From: Amoebidium appalachense
Taxonomy: Eukaryota; Ichthyosporea
DNA length: 64,000 nucleotides
Direction of reading: 5' to 3'
NCBI GenBank assembly: GCA_963693365.1
Contig: CAVNZM010000006.1
Location: forward strand, 1,612,001-1,676,000
The first letter of the stretch is position 1; each line of letters opens with the position of its first letter. Below, piece by piece: positions 13,310 to 26,252 of this stretch. The position numbers and the translations under genes are program-made. A model generated the notes under the pieces. It was not told the DNA's origin, made no database searches, and worked only from the letters and a program-made list of their open reading frames with translations.

Positions 13310-13817
13310 CGGGGGGGAGGAGAGGGGGGAGGGTTACATTTCGGTGTCAGAATTCGTGTTTGCATAATCCCACTCTTGCATCAGGGCATTGGGTGGCGGG
13401 GCATACAGGTCTTCCACATATGCCCCATCCAACCTAACTAGGGGCTCCTGAATGGGTCTCCTGGGTATGGACACAGACTCCAGCAAAACAGATGCCCCCG
13501 GGTTTCCGGTTTTTGACGATATTCCGGTAATTGTGTAGTCGGTATTTGGGTTGGGTGGCCATCCCCGCTCGATGGTGACTGGTGATGTTTGGGTTGGTTC
13601 GGTCGGGGGTTGTGTGGTTGGTTGAAGTGGAGCCTCGGCATGTGCTTGTGGCATCATTAGAAGTTCGTCGAGTTGTAGGTCCTCCTGTGCGGTGCATGTA
13701 TGTGAGTATGTGGGTGGGTGACGTGGGTGGGTGGCTAGGTCGATAAGTGTGCAATGAGTGGACAGGCAAGAATGTGTTTCCAGACAGTCAGCAACAACAA
13801 GAACGGGGACAAAAAGT

Positions 13818-13851
<34 letters not shown>

Positions 13852-14371
13852 CAGGTAAAAAGAAGGAATCGATGGATGCCCGGATGCAGCTGAAAATACC
13901 TACAATGCACGTAGGTGCCCTCCATTCAAAAAGATGCACAAGGGGGGGATTGCAGGATAGAACAAGGGACCGATGAAATTTGAAAGCAGAGGGCAGAAGG
14001 AGGGGTGGGCGACATGGCTGACTGCTCTGCGCCTAGAAGTGAAATGAAAAGAATAGCACCCAATGGGGGAGAGGTGTGTGTGGGTGTGCGTGTGTGTATT
14101 TCGGGGGCGGAGGGGGGGGGAAGGGAGGGGGGGGGGGGGGGGGGGGAGCACACTGCATGCAGCCAACCTACGCACCTGCACCAGGCCCTCTGCCTCGGGC
14201 ATGGGCTCATCTACCTCCTCCTTCTCCTCACTAACTGCTCACAGCCCCGTTAGTCCCTTGCAACATACTTGAAAAACCACTGACTAGAGCACATAACGAC
14301 CACCAAGCTTCATGTTTGCTCGAAAGTTTGCCAGAAGGGATTAAGAGCCCCAGGAGGAGAAGGAGGGGGAA

Positions 14372-14402
<31 letters not shown>

Positions 14403-14583
14403 GCAAGCGAAGGACAATAGACGGCCGTGTACTGGTAAGGGGAACTGCTAATGAGAGGTAGGAACGAACAGGTGGGGCCCCCGGGAACTGAGAATGGGGG
14501 AAGGGGTGGGCAGGATCGAGGAGCATGGGGTCAAGGTGCTGGTGGTGGTGGTGGGTGGAGGGCTGTGACAGGGGCGAAGGGAG

Positions 14584-14622
<39 letters not shown>

Positions 14623-16480
14623 GAAAGGGGAGGGGGGGAGGAATGAATTACCTGGGCGTGGGTGGTCCCTGTCCTCTGCATAGTAGCTGAGCAGGTTGGA
14701 GAGTACCTGGAAGGAGTCTCTGCATGCACTGACCTCTACCCGCTGGTTGGTTATCTGTCCGAAAACCCACAGGTCAGCAACCTCCTTCCCTAACGCTGCT
14801 CTACCTAATGAGGTGCTCTTGTTCCCATCATCTGGCCGAACACCTCCCGTTGATGAAAAGCTGTGAGTCATCTTTCACGCCTAAATCCCTCCATTCTCCC
14901 AACCCCAATCCCAACCCTTCAACCCCGCCACACACATGCGTACACATACACACCACCAAAACCACCACTATCACATCATTCTCTACCACCGCTGAGTAAC
15001 AAAACAGGCTCTCCCGGGGAACAAATGCTCAACAAATCTATCTGGTGAACGCCATAAGCACCCACCCCACCCCCATATTCTATACATCCGCCCTCAAACC
15101 CCCTGCCTCAACATGCTTTCCAGATATCATCAGTCATAATATTCAATGGGTGGGCCGACCATCTCAAACTCAACCGCATAGGATATCTAGCACCATTGCA
15201 GACCTGGTTGTATAGTGTCACCCTGGTCTTGTAAAACGGAATCACACACCTTAAACACAGTTGGCACATGCAACACATAAGTTTTCATTAGCATCACGTT
15301 GTGCCTTTGTGCCTTCTAAGCACGTATTTACCGATATTAATTCACAAACAATCCCCACGCACCTCAAAATCAAACACAGGGGGTCCATCTGTGCGCTCAG
15401 TCAGTTTTGCCAGCAGCTCGAGGAAGTCAGCCGTCACCACCTGCACGTAGCCCTGTGCCTCCAGTTGTTGTTTCTCCGCACTGCCGGGGATGCTGCCACG
15501 ACGGAAACCCCTGAAATTACATTGTAAGCGATGCTTATTGGATATGGTATGCATACTAAATGATGCTTATGGGATTAAGTATGCATAGGAAGAGGTGCTT
15601 GTGAGGCATAATGCTTCTGAACTCGATGTTTCCTTATGTGGCATCAGCGGAAGGGGTACAGATACAACTCTCAAATGACTACAGTCACAGGAAACTGGGT
15701 GCGAGATGTGAACATGTACACGTATCAAAACACCCTTCTCTTGGTGTATATTCTGGATGATGTGTGTATCTATAAGTGGGGGTAGAAGCCTTGGGCGGGA
15801 TGAACAAGAAGGAACGGGGGAAGGGGGGGGGGGGGGGGGGGGGGGGGGGATGTAGAGGGGGAAAGGGGGGGGGGTGGGGGGGTGGGGAGGGGGGGGGGGG
15901 GGGGGGGGGGAGCACACACTTGAGGCTGGAGAGCTGGGCCACTGGTGTTGGGGGGCGGTTGATGACCGACACAGACACCTGCTGCAGCAGCATGGGCAGG
16001 CTGGTTGTGGCCTCCCCTGATGCTGTGTTTTTGGCTATGTGCAAACCACCTGCCCGGAATTAGTAAGATTATTATTCATTATTTTACAAAATCATGTTTA
16101 CAAACAATGTCTGCAAAGGAACATCAGGAAGTGCGTACATCGGGCTGTACCATGTGGGGACTCTATGCGGACGACTATGACGAGGCAAACTCGAAAAGGA
16201 GATAATGCACGACAAGCATATAGACTCGTACTAGACCCAGAGACTATTGCCATGTAACCAAAAAGCAGAAACCCACATAAATCAACATAGTACCAAGGCA
16301 AGAACACACAATAAGTGTGTGAAACACAACATTAGGTGTTAAGAAAAATGCAAAAAATCGGGAGACATACCGATGGATACCACCAGGCGGCCAGGATCAA
16401 ACAATGGCCTAGCCTCCACAGACACATTTGTGATGTTGACAAACAGCGACTGGATCAGACTTGGCGGTGTATATCTGGGT

Positions 16481-16511
<31 letters not shown>

Positions 16512-18138
16512 AACATCAGCAGGGCAACATGGTATCACACGACAACTCACGTCGACTGTCCCAACACGTACAGGCCAATAAAACCCAGGTATTTATAAGT
16601 AAATCCCTCTGCCAAGTAAATCAGGCTCTCGGAATGTGTGCATGTGCATGTGCAGATGTATAGGTGCATTCCTGCCTCTGTGCCTGTTCAATGCCTGCCC
16701 TAGGGAAAGGGGGGGGGGGGGGGGGGGGGAAGGGGAGGGGGGGGGGGGGGGGGGGGGGAACTGAAGGACTCACTCGGGGAGGGTGGGTTCAGGCAAATCA
16801 GCAAAGACCAGCAGCCTGCTCAGAAGATTAACACCACCATCTATGGGCTGGTAGAGCAGCCTCGACTGCCGCAGATCCACAGATAGTGTCAGCCCCTTGA
16901 CATTCTTCGTCTGCAACATAGTTGTTGTCAGCACAAACAGACAGTTATAGCGCTATGTGTAGGTCGTGCTATTGCACATGTAGTAGCATTGTTCATGTTG
17001 TTGACCAAACGATCAAAAATGAATCTGTACTGACTCGTGGCAGGCAATACATGCGCGCCATCCAATTGACCTAATAGCACCCGGCCAGCCACACTATGTC
17101 GGTTTACAAACTATCATAGCCTGATTGCCAAACAACTAGCTCAAATACGTCGGGTTTCTTTCACCACTTTCCGCACATGGCCGTGTCGGGTTCCTAGAAA
17201 GCTGCGGCCTTCAATCCAAGGAGCGAAGAAGAGGGAAAGAACCGACAAAGAGTATGGAAAAGAGGCTCTGCGGCAGGGGCAGACGCACCCGTGGAAGGGG
17301 AGGGGGGGGGGGGGGGGGGCATATACTCTGTCCAGGTTCATTAAAGCAGTAACGGCAAGCATGGTGTCCGGCTTGCTGGCACTCAAACCAGACCGTTTTC
17401 CATCCACTGTCCCGGCAATCCGAACAGACTTGCGCCCACGATTGCTTCCCTCCGGCTCCCTCCCATCATCAACAAGAGAACGGGTGAGAAGGGCAACATG
17501 GGTGGATCGTTGGCCGTTTTGAAAGGTTGCAAAGAGTGACAGGTCTACACCACTGAAGCACAAGTATTTCACTGTGGTATAAGGCATATGAAAGAAAGCG
17601 TTAGTTCTGATGTTAACTATCAAGAGCCGTAGAGAGATTGCTCACGCACACCCACACGTGCATTACCCACACGTGCATTCGTGTGTGTCTGTGTGCATGT
17701 GCATGCACGTGCATGAAGGGTTGGGTGCGTGCGTGCGTGTGTGTGGGTGGCTGTGTGTATGTATCTGTGTGTGTTCCTGCACACTCATGCATGCATGCAA
17801 CCACCCATGCTGTGTGAGAATGTGCTCGTGTTTAGGTACCACGAGGACAGGGAGAGCCGAGAGAGGCAAGAGACCCCCCCCCCCTCCCCCCCCCCAGGAC
17901 CAGGAGAGGACGCGAGAGATACAGAGAGTGTGTGCGCGGACGGTGTGTGTGTGTGTGTGTGTGATTTGGGTAAGGGGTGGGGGAAGGGGTAGGGGGTGGG
18001 ATGGGGGGGGGGGGAGGGGAGGGAGGGGGGAGGCCATACAGATATTAATGCCTATGCCCCATTAATTCGACGGAACAAACGGAAGGGCAGTCACGACACA
18101 GAAGTAGACTGCAGTTTCAGCACCTACCGGGTGCTCTG

Positions 18139-18195
<57 letters not shown>

Positions 18196-18956
18196 GGGGG
18201 GGAGAAGGAGGTTTTCTTTCTTCTTTTTAAAAGGGGGGGGACAGGGGGGGGGGGGAGGGGGGGGGGGGGGGAGGGGTACCTGGCAAGCCGAGATAGTCCA
18301 TAGCAGCAAAAATCTGCACGTCACCCACTTCGGCATCAAACCTCCACATCTCCGGGCTTTCTGGCCCAACCTCACCTAAAAAGATCATGTCAGACATATT
18401 AACCTTACTTCAGCTACATCAGACCTACATTGAGATAAATGATGCGAAATTAGCATCGTAGACCCCGTTCTTTCCTTTTTTTCCACGACACACACATTAA
18501 TGCCATTCTCTACCATTACAGTGTACACACAGCTACGGGGTTGTAGCCCAATGCACCACTAAGCTACACTTAATCCTCTGCACTCACCATCCTAAAAAAT
18601 GGGAGTCACAACAACACTTACCTTTGCTAAAACTGTCAGCTTCATTCACTTTTTTGCTTGGTTGTAAGCTGGTGTGATCTTCCTCCAATGAGACGCACAC
18701 ACGGCCTATGTTGACTTCTACCGTCCAACCAGTAGGGCCCCGTGGCCGATACAATTGCTGCCACCCCACCATCCGGTCAGAATACCAACAGTGTTTGGGA
18801 AATAATTGAGCAGTGGATTCGGCGCCCATGTATAGAGTTCCTTGCGATCGTATCCATGCGGGAATGAGAGGTGTGGAAGGAGGGAACCGAGTATGTGATG
18901 CACAGCGAGAAGGGTTAACTTTGGGGAATAGCGGACGGCAGTGTTGGAAAGAACGG

Positions 18957-18995
<39 letters not shown>

Positions 18996-19620
18996 TCAAC
19001 TTTAGCTGCACGGCCGCCAAATGCAAGACGTGAGGATACCTCCACGGGATCGTCTTGGTCACTGCCGGCCTCGTCACTGTCACTGCAATCAAAATAAATC
19101 AAAAAGTAATCAAGGCTGCATACCAAGAGCATCTGAAGGTATGAAGGATTCGATCAAAACAGTTTCCATAAACGAAAGGGTCAATAAATCATTTCCAAAA
19201 CCGCAAACAAACAAGAAGCAAAATCACAAAAACGAGAACGTTGAAGGAAAAGAAAGTTGGGGAGGCCAAAAAAAAAAAAAAAAAAAAAAGCATCTCCCAA
19301 TCGGGGAATCGAACCCCGGCCGCCGCGGTGAAAGCGCGGAATCCTAACCACTAGACCAATTGGGATGGTGATATTCCGCCAAACTCCCGCATTACGAACA
19401 AAACTAATACTTATTTGCTTCCTCTCGAACACGAGATGTCAATATGAAAAACGTCGTGACGAAAAAGCAAAGGAAAAAAAAAAGAAAGAAGGAAGGAAAG
19501 AAAGAAACACAGTATGAGCCAGAAACTTCTGGGTACTGCTGTATTGTTACATCCTATTTTTGTCTTTGTATGTGTGTGTGAGTGTGTCTGTGTGTGTGTG
19601 TTTTTTTTTTTTTTTTCCTT

Positions 19621-19670
<50 letters not shown>

Positions 19671-20265
19671 CTGTCTGAGGATGGAGGCTGGGGCATGCCA
19701 AGAACCACTGCGGCCCAGCACAGCCAGTCTGCATAGAGGGCATATGCGGCATCCAGGTGGCGCTTGCATGCAAGCACGGCCACACACGGCACACCACATG
19801 TCACCTGCGCAAGACTCGTGGCCCGGGCTTTGTTTCGGAACTCCTGGCCCTCTCCCTCCTCGGCTGTGGTTAGGTACTGCCTGCGTTGTGTGCCCTGTGC
19901 ATAAATGTCAGTCTGAGAAGTCGGGTTGGCCAATCTCGTATCATTTTGCATGGTACGAAGCATTACATACAGTCAACATGCAGCTTTGCATGGTACGAGG
20001 CATTACATACAGTCAACCTGCAGCTTTGTATGGTACGAAGCATTACATACAGTCAACATGCAGCTTTTTACGTGGGCAAATTATTAGAATCAACTATGCG
20101 TTAACGTTGCAGATGTGGGGGGAGGAGAAAGCTTGGTCGTTCAAGAAGAACCAAATGATTGTGGGTGAGCCGCATTGGAACAAGGGGGGGATGAAGAGGG
20201 TAGTGCGGGGTAGGGGAGGGAGGGAGGGGAGGGAGGGTGAGGGGGGACGGGGAGGGGGGGAGGGG

Positions 20266-20303
<38 letters not shown>

Positions 20304-20849
20304 GGGGGTTGCAAACCTTTTTGTTGTCTTCAAACGATGGGCATGCATAGGAGAAGGGTGATGGGGGTGGTTGGCGACCCTGGGCCAGAATGGGCCCATC
20401 CCCAAACATCACAGCCATGGCTTTGGATTGCGACACAAGACCCTCACTGCTGCCACCCCTGTTCGGACAGGTAGGTGAGTATATGGTCATGTGGGGAGGA
20501 ATAGGCAAGGAACAGGCAGTGGGTGTTAGAAACAATAAGGTTGGTGATCCAATGTGTTTATGGCGTAGTGACAGGAAAAAAGCTCCGGTGTAGTCAAATT
20601 GACAAAGTGACGTGTTCAAATAGTGTGCAAAAGAATGCACAACATTTTACAACATAAAAAGAGAAGCGGGGGAAAGGGAGGACCGGAGACAGGCAGGGAG
20701 AGAGGGTGGGCGGGGCGGGGCAGGGCGGGGGCGGGGCGGGCAGGCGGGGGGGGGGGGGGGGGGGGGGGGGGACAGCAAACAAAAAGGAACCACAAAGGGT
20801 GAAGCTAGAGGGCCATGAAGACAGTAGGCCTGGTGGTGGTGGTGGTGTT

Positions 20850-20885
<36 letters not shown>

Positions 20886-21684
20886 GGAAGAAATCAAATG
20901 CAGATGTGGAGGGGAGACTCAGGGGGAAAAAATGAAAAACACAAACACAGCCACAGTCAGGCAGTACGTGTAATTTTTTTTTAACTTACCCTTTATTTGG
21001 CATTGCCGACGGCTTCTTGAGCACAAAGTCCAACACCACCTGCCCCCCTTCGTCTGCCAGCTTACCCTCCCCAAACACCGCCGCCAGCCGCATCTGTCTG
21101 ATCCCATCCCCAACCACCCGCCCTCCATCCAAAGATTCAAACCCCTTTTTTTCCCAATCAAACGACTGTGTTGCCCCACCACCTTCCACGAGCCAAAATG
21201 ATGCCCCTTGTGCCTTAACGGAACCCCGGCCACTTGTTTGGTCTTCAAGGTCACCAAACGCAAGCTCCCCACTAATTCCGTTAAGGTCTACTAGGACAAT
21301 GTTTTGCTGGAGTGTAGGACGTAGGTTTGCGGCTGTTTGAGGATTGGGTGGTGTAGGGGTGGTGGGTGTTGACGGTGGTGTTGGTGACGGTATGTGGAGT
21401 GCCGCACGGATGAAGGTGAGGTTGAACGATAGCGTGACGTGATGCTGTCCTTCAGTGTCTACTGCCTGCAGTTTCATGTTTCGTAACCACAAGAAGATGG
21501 GCAAAAGAAGAAAAATGAAGAAAAGAAAGAAAGAAGTGTGTGTGCGTGTGTATGGGGGGAGGGGGGGGGGGGGGTATAGAAGGGGATGGGACGGAGGAGG
21601 GAAAGGAGGGGGAGGAGGGGGGGGGGGGGGGGGTGGGGGGGCAACCGGTAAGACGTGGAGGGGGGGGGGGGGGGAGGGGAGGGG

Positions 21685-21726
<42 letters not shown>

Positions 21727-24418
21727 GGAACCGGAAGGACCAGGCCTGATCCACAGGCCAGCTTATCCCGTAAACGCAAAAGCAAATGTAAGCAAAGCTA
21801 AACAAAACGTATTCCTCTCACTATTTTTACTTTGCCAAACAGTTAGAAAGGTGTGGTGCAAAAGCGACAACAATGTTATGGAGGAGCCAAAACATTCTAA
21901 TCTTGATGCCACAAACACCATTCCCCCCCCCCCCCCCCCCCTCCCCCCCCCCCCCCCCAAAAAAAAAAAAAAAAAAAAAAAAAAACCACCACCACCACCA
22001 ACACAAACATAGGGGTGGGGTGGGGGTGGGGGGTGGGGGTGGGGGGTGGGGGGTGGGGTGTTGGTTGTGGTCGCGATGAAATAGACACCATGTAGGACAC
22101 GAAAACACAGACACAACAAAAGAGAGAGAACGAGGGGGAAGGGGGGGGGGGGGGGGGGGGGGAGGGGGGGGAATGTGCGGGCAAGTTTAGAGAGAGCCAA
22201 CCATGTAGGTTCGTGTGTGTGTATTGGACGAGTGGTGGGGGGGTGGGGAGGGGAGTGGGGGGATGGGAGGGTGTGGGGAGAGTGGGGGGGGGGGGGAGGG
22301 GGGGGGGGGGGGGGGGGGGAGGGGTAGTTACCAATTTTGCAGACCGGGATGAATTTTCTGGTGCAGGGGACATGGGTGGGAGTGGGGATGGCCGGTTATC
22401 TCCAACTTGGCCACATGCTTGCTGCATCTGGCCTACAAGGGCACCAAGGCGCAGGGGTGCACTCACGTCCAGATCCAACAACAGGGGTTGCAGGTGTATG
22501 TTGCAGCGTGTCTCCCCTCTATATCCACGACTCCCTGCATTTCGAAAAGTGACACGTGCGGCTTTGTGTTGCTTTGCGCTGTCATAAGAATGGGACCACT
22601 TGGGCCCACGTGAAAGAATGTGGTTTGTATAACCGTGTTTGTTAGATGTGTGGTTGTATGGTGTGCTTGCGCTGAGTTCAGGGCAAACGGAAAGAATGGG
22701 GTTGGCGCGAACCGATTCACAATTTGCTGACATGGCTGGGTGAATTGCTTCGTAGACTACAAAATCATTCATTACGACGCCTAAATCCTTGCCATTCTGC
22801 CCCAAACGTGCTTTAACGGTGGTATTTGCCAAGCGCAAACCAAAATGCTGAAAGGAAAGATTCGTTTCTGCGCCATTCGTCGAATCAACGCTAGGTGCTA
22901 AAAACCGGTGGCATGTTTCGGCATATTCCTGCTGCTGCGCTGGTGGGATGTCGAACAGGGTTGCAATATGAATGTCGGATATCCGCACCTGAAGGGGAGA
23001 ATGGAGAGTTGGCCCAGTCAGTGGGTGTTGATAGAGATGCACTAATGCAAGGGGCAACCCAAGTGTCTAAATCGTGTTTGCGGCAGGTTCAGCATGACCA
23101 TAGGAGGGTATTTATATAGCGTGCCATTACGAAGACCCTTGGTGTAATGCATAAACTAACCATGATGAGTTAACAGTATGCCCCCATCATCCCAACACAC
23201 CCAGCTGCCTGCCAATACCAACTATTTGTTCTAACACAACACACATACACCCATGAGCTGCTCTCCGCCACCCCTTACTCATCTGCTCAGTTCTGTTTGG
23301 ACTGTTTGGACGTACAATTGACACACGCCTGCTTGGAGGGGGGGAGGGGGGGGGGGGGGGGGGGGAGGTGAAAGAAAGGAAGGGTGAGGGGGCAGCCACA
23401 GGGGGATAGGGGGCGCGGGGGCTGAAGGGGTGGGGAGTGAGGGGTGGGGGGAGGAGGGGGGAGGGAGGGGCGCGAAGATAAGGTTGAGAGGATAGCCACA
23501 GGGGGAGAGTTTCGGGGAGGAAGAGACGGACGGGGGGAGGGGGGAGGGGGGAAGGGGAGAGGGGGGAGGGGGAGAGGGAGGGAGGGAGGACCTTTGCTAC
23601 GGTGCTGGTCAGGCCCTGTGCGACTGGGCCACGCTGTTGGCGCCTGGGGGGTGGATTTGGCACACTCACAGACTCAACCATCGCATGGTACACACTGGCT
23701 TCGGGCCCTGGGGTTTCGTCTTCCTCCCTGTAACGGCAAAACGAGGATTGGGGGGAGGGGGGAGGGGGGGAGGGAGGGGGGGGGGGGGGGGGGGGGGGGA
23801 TATAAGTTTGATAGTATTGATATTGTGAAGGTTTTGGTCTTGCTTCCTGTTGCGGCAGGGGAGGGATGGAGGAAGGAGGGGAGGGAGGGAGGGGGGGGGG
23901 GAGGGGGGGGGGAGGGGGGGGGGGGTTGGAATGCGGAACACGGTACGAAGTACGCATACACGAAGGACACATGCAAAGGCAAACATTCAAGTATGCAACA
24001 TAGCCGTGTGCACAGTATGCGTCATAAGCAGAGCCCATCCTCAGGGAGGGCCCAAGTCATCAATTGCGTCTGAGTTTCGAACCCTTAGCCCGCGTATATA
24101 CGACTCTCCAACTCAGACAGCAGCGTCAACTGAACTTGGGAGGGTCAGCCCGTCTTGATCAAAGACGAGCAGGGTTGCTTATGCAAGCAAGGTGAGCAAA
24201 ACGGTGAATATGTCTGTGCAAACTAATGCAGTGCAGCCAAAAATGCGTATGTGCTTACAGATGCACGACACAGAGCAACCATGCCCGGTTGCATGGAAGT
24301 AAAGCGGTCGGGGGGGGGGGGGGGGGGGGGGGGCGCACAGATAGTTCACACGGTATCTATACATTCGATTTGACACCAATCGGAAGATTTTCTACCATCA
24401 TCTGACAATGAATCACAG

Positions 24419-24451
<33 letters not shown>

Positions 24452-24934
24452 CGCAGAGTTTAGGGTTGCTCCGTATAGTAGAGTATCGAGGAGGAGAGAC
24501 TGTTTATGTTTATGGCCCCCCCCCCCCCCCATAAACATTAGCAGTCATGTTTATGGGGGGCCCCCCCCCATAAACATTAGCAGTCTCTCCTCCTCGACAC
24601 TCTACTATACGGAGCAACCCTAAACTCTGCCATCACAAAAACATCACAGTCGTGACTATAAATCGGAATGCCATAGCACAAACAATTTACATGCCCCCTT
24701 AATACCGCAAAACACTCTCCGCCTTCAAGCAACGCACAAACACACCACGTACCCGGACAAGGAGTCAGCAAAAATGTCCGACTCATCAGCAAACAGTGAC
24801 TGCACCATGGCCAGAGGGGTGGTGCCCAGCGCTGCATCTGACGGCCGCCTTGCCCTGTATTCCTCCACTAGCTCCTCTACTACCTCCATGTCCTCTTTGC
24901 TCATCGCACTGTGTGGGTGTGCGTGTGTGTGTGT

Positions 24935-24972
<38 letters not shown>

Positions 24973-25453
24973 TGAGGTGGAGGGGGCGGGAGTGGGGGGC
25001 GTGGGGGGGGGGAGGGGGAGGGGGGCGGGGAGGGGGAGGGGAGGGGGTGTAGGTTTTGGTGTGGGTGCGGTGGTGTGGGTATGTGTGTGCGTGTAGGTAT
25101 GAGTGGGAGGTGGGAGGCGGGAGGGGAGAGGATGTGGGGGATGGATGTGGGTGGGTGGGTGTGAGTGTCGTGTGGATGTGTGGGTTTTGGTGTGGGTGTG
25201 GGTGTGTGGGTTTTGGTGTGGGTGTGTGGGTGTGGCTCTGGGTGTGGGTGTGGGTGTGGGTGTGAAGGGGGGAGGGACAGGGGAGAGGGGGCAGGGGGGG
25301 GGGGGTATGTGTGTGTGGGCGTCTGTGTGTGCGGGTGAGTGGGTTTTATTGTGGGTGTGGTGATGGGTACGGGTGTGGGTGTGGATATGGGTGTGTGGTG
25401 CAGGTGTGTGTGTATGTGGGTGGGTGTGAGTGTGGGTGTGGGTTTTGGTGCAG

Positions 25454-25484
<31 letters not shown>

Positions 25485-26206
25485 GGCGTGCATGTGTGTG
25501 CATGTGTGATAAAGTAAGGGTCATGGTGGGAAAATGTGTGCATGTGTGTTTACGTGCACGAGCAACGGGAGGGTCTTGAGCGCCTTCGTGGATGTGGGTG
25601 TATGTGTATGTGTGTGCTTGTGTGGGTCGTGTCATGTGTATGTGGTATGTGTGTGTACGTGTGTGTACGTGTGTGCTTGCGCTTGTGAGCGTGTGAATTA
25701 GAGTTTGAGTGCGAGCGCGTGAGTGGGAGTGTGAGTGAGTGCTAGTGTGAGTCTCATCATCCCATTCGGGCGCCTTTATGCGTGTTGGTGCTTTTACGAG
25801 CGCGCACGCGCACGTGTGTGTGTGCGCGCGCGCTCGTGTGTGCCTGCCTGCCTCCTGTGAGCGGTCAGAGTACGTGCCCGATGCGTTTTTGTGCCCCATG
25901 CCGTGCGTGTGTATGTGGCATGCACCGCGTGAGTGCATGTTGCACATGTTTGTCATTGGGGGAGGGGCGGGGGGAAAGGGGGTGGGGGAGGGGGTCGGAG
26001 AGGAGCAGAGAGGTAATCGTGGTAGGTGAGTGTGGTGGGTAATTGAATGCGGGTGTGCGCTTGGGTGCTGTTAGCGTGTGGCATAGTGCCTATGCTGTTT
26101 GTTTTGTTCCTGGGGGAAAAGGTTGGGTGGGGGATGGGTGAATAGGCGGGTGAGAGGAGGGATGGGGGGAGGAGAAGGAGGCGGGGGGTGGGGAGGGGGA
26201 GGAGAA

Positions 26207-26252
<46 letters not shown>

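Noticed and set aside
24066-24115. tRNA-like hairpin with GTCTGAG/CTCAGAC ends and GGGTTCGAA
   Set aside because: Only about 50 nt long, with no D arm or anticodon arm; at most a tRNA-derived fragment.
25140-25460. Interstitial telomere repeat
   Set aside because: The units are GTGGGT/GGGTGT without a regular TTAGGG-type period; a minisatellite fits better.
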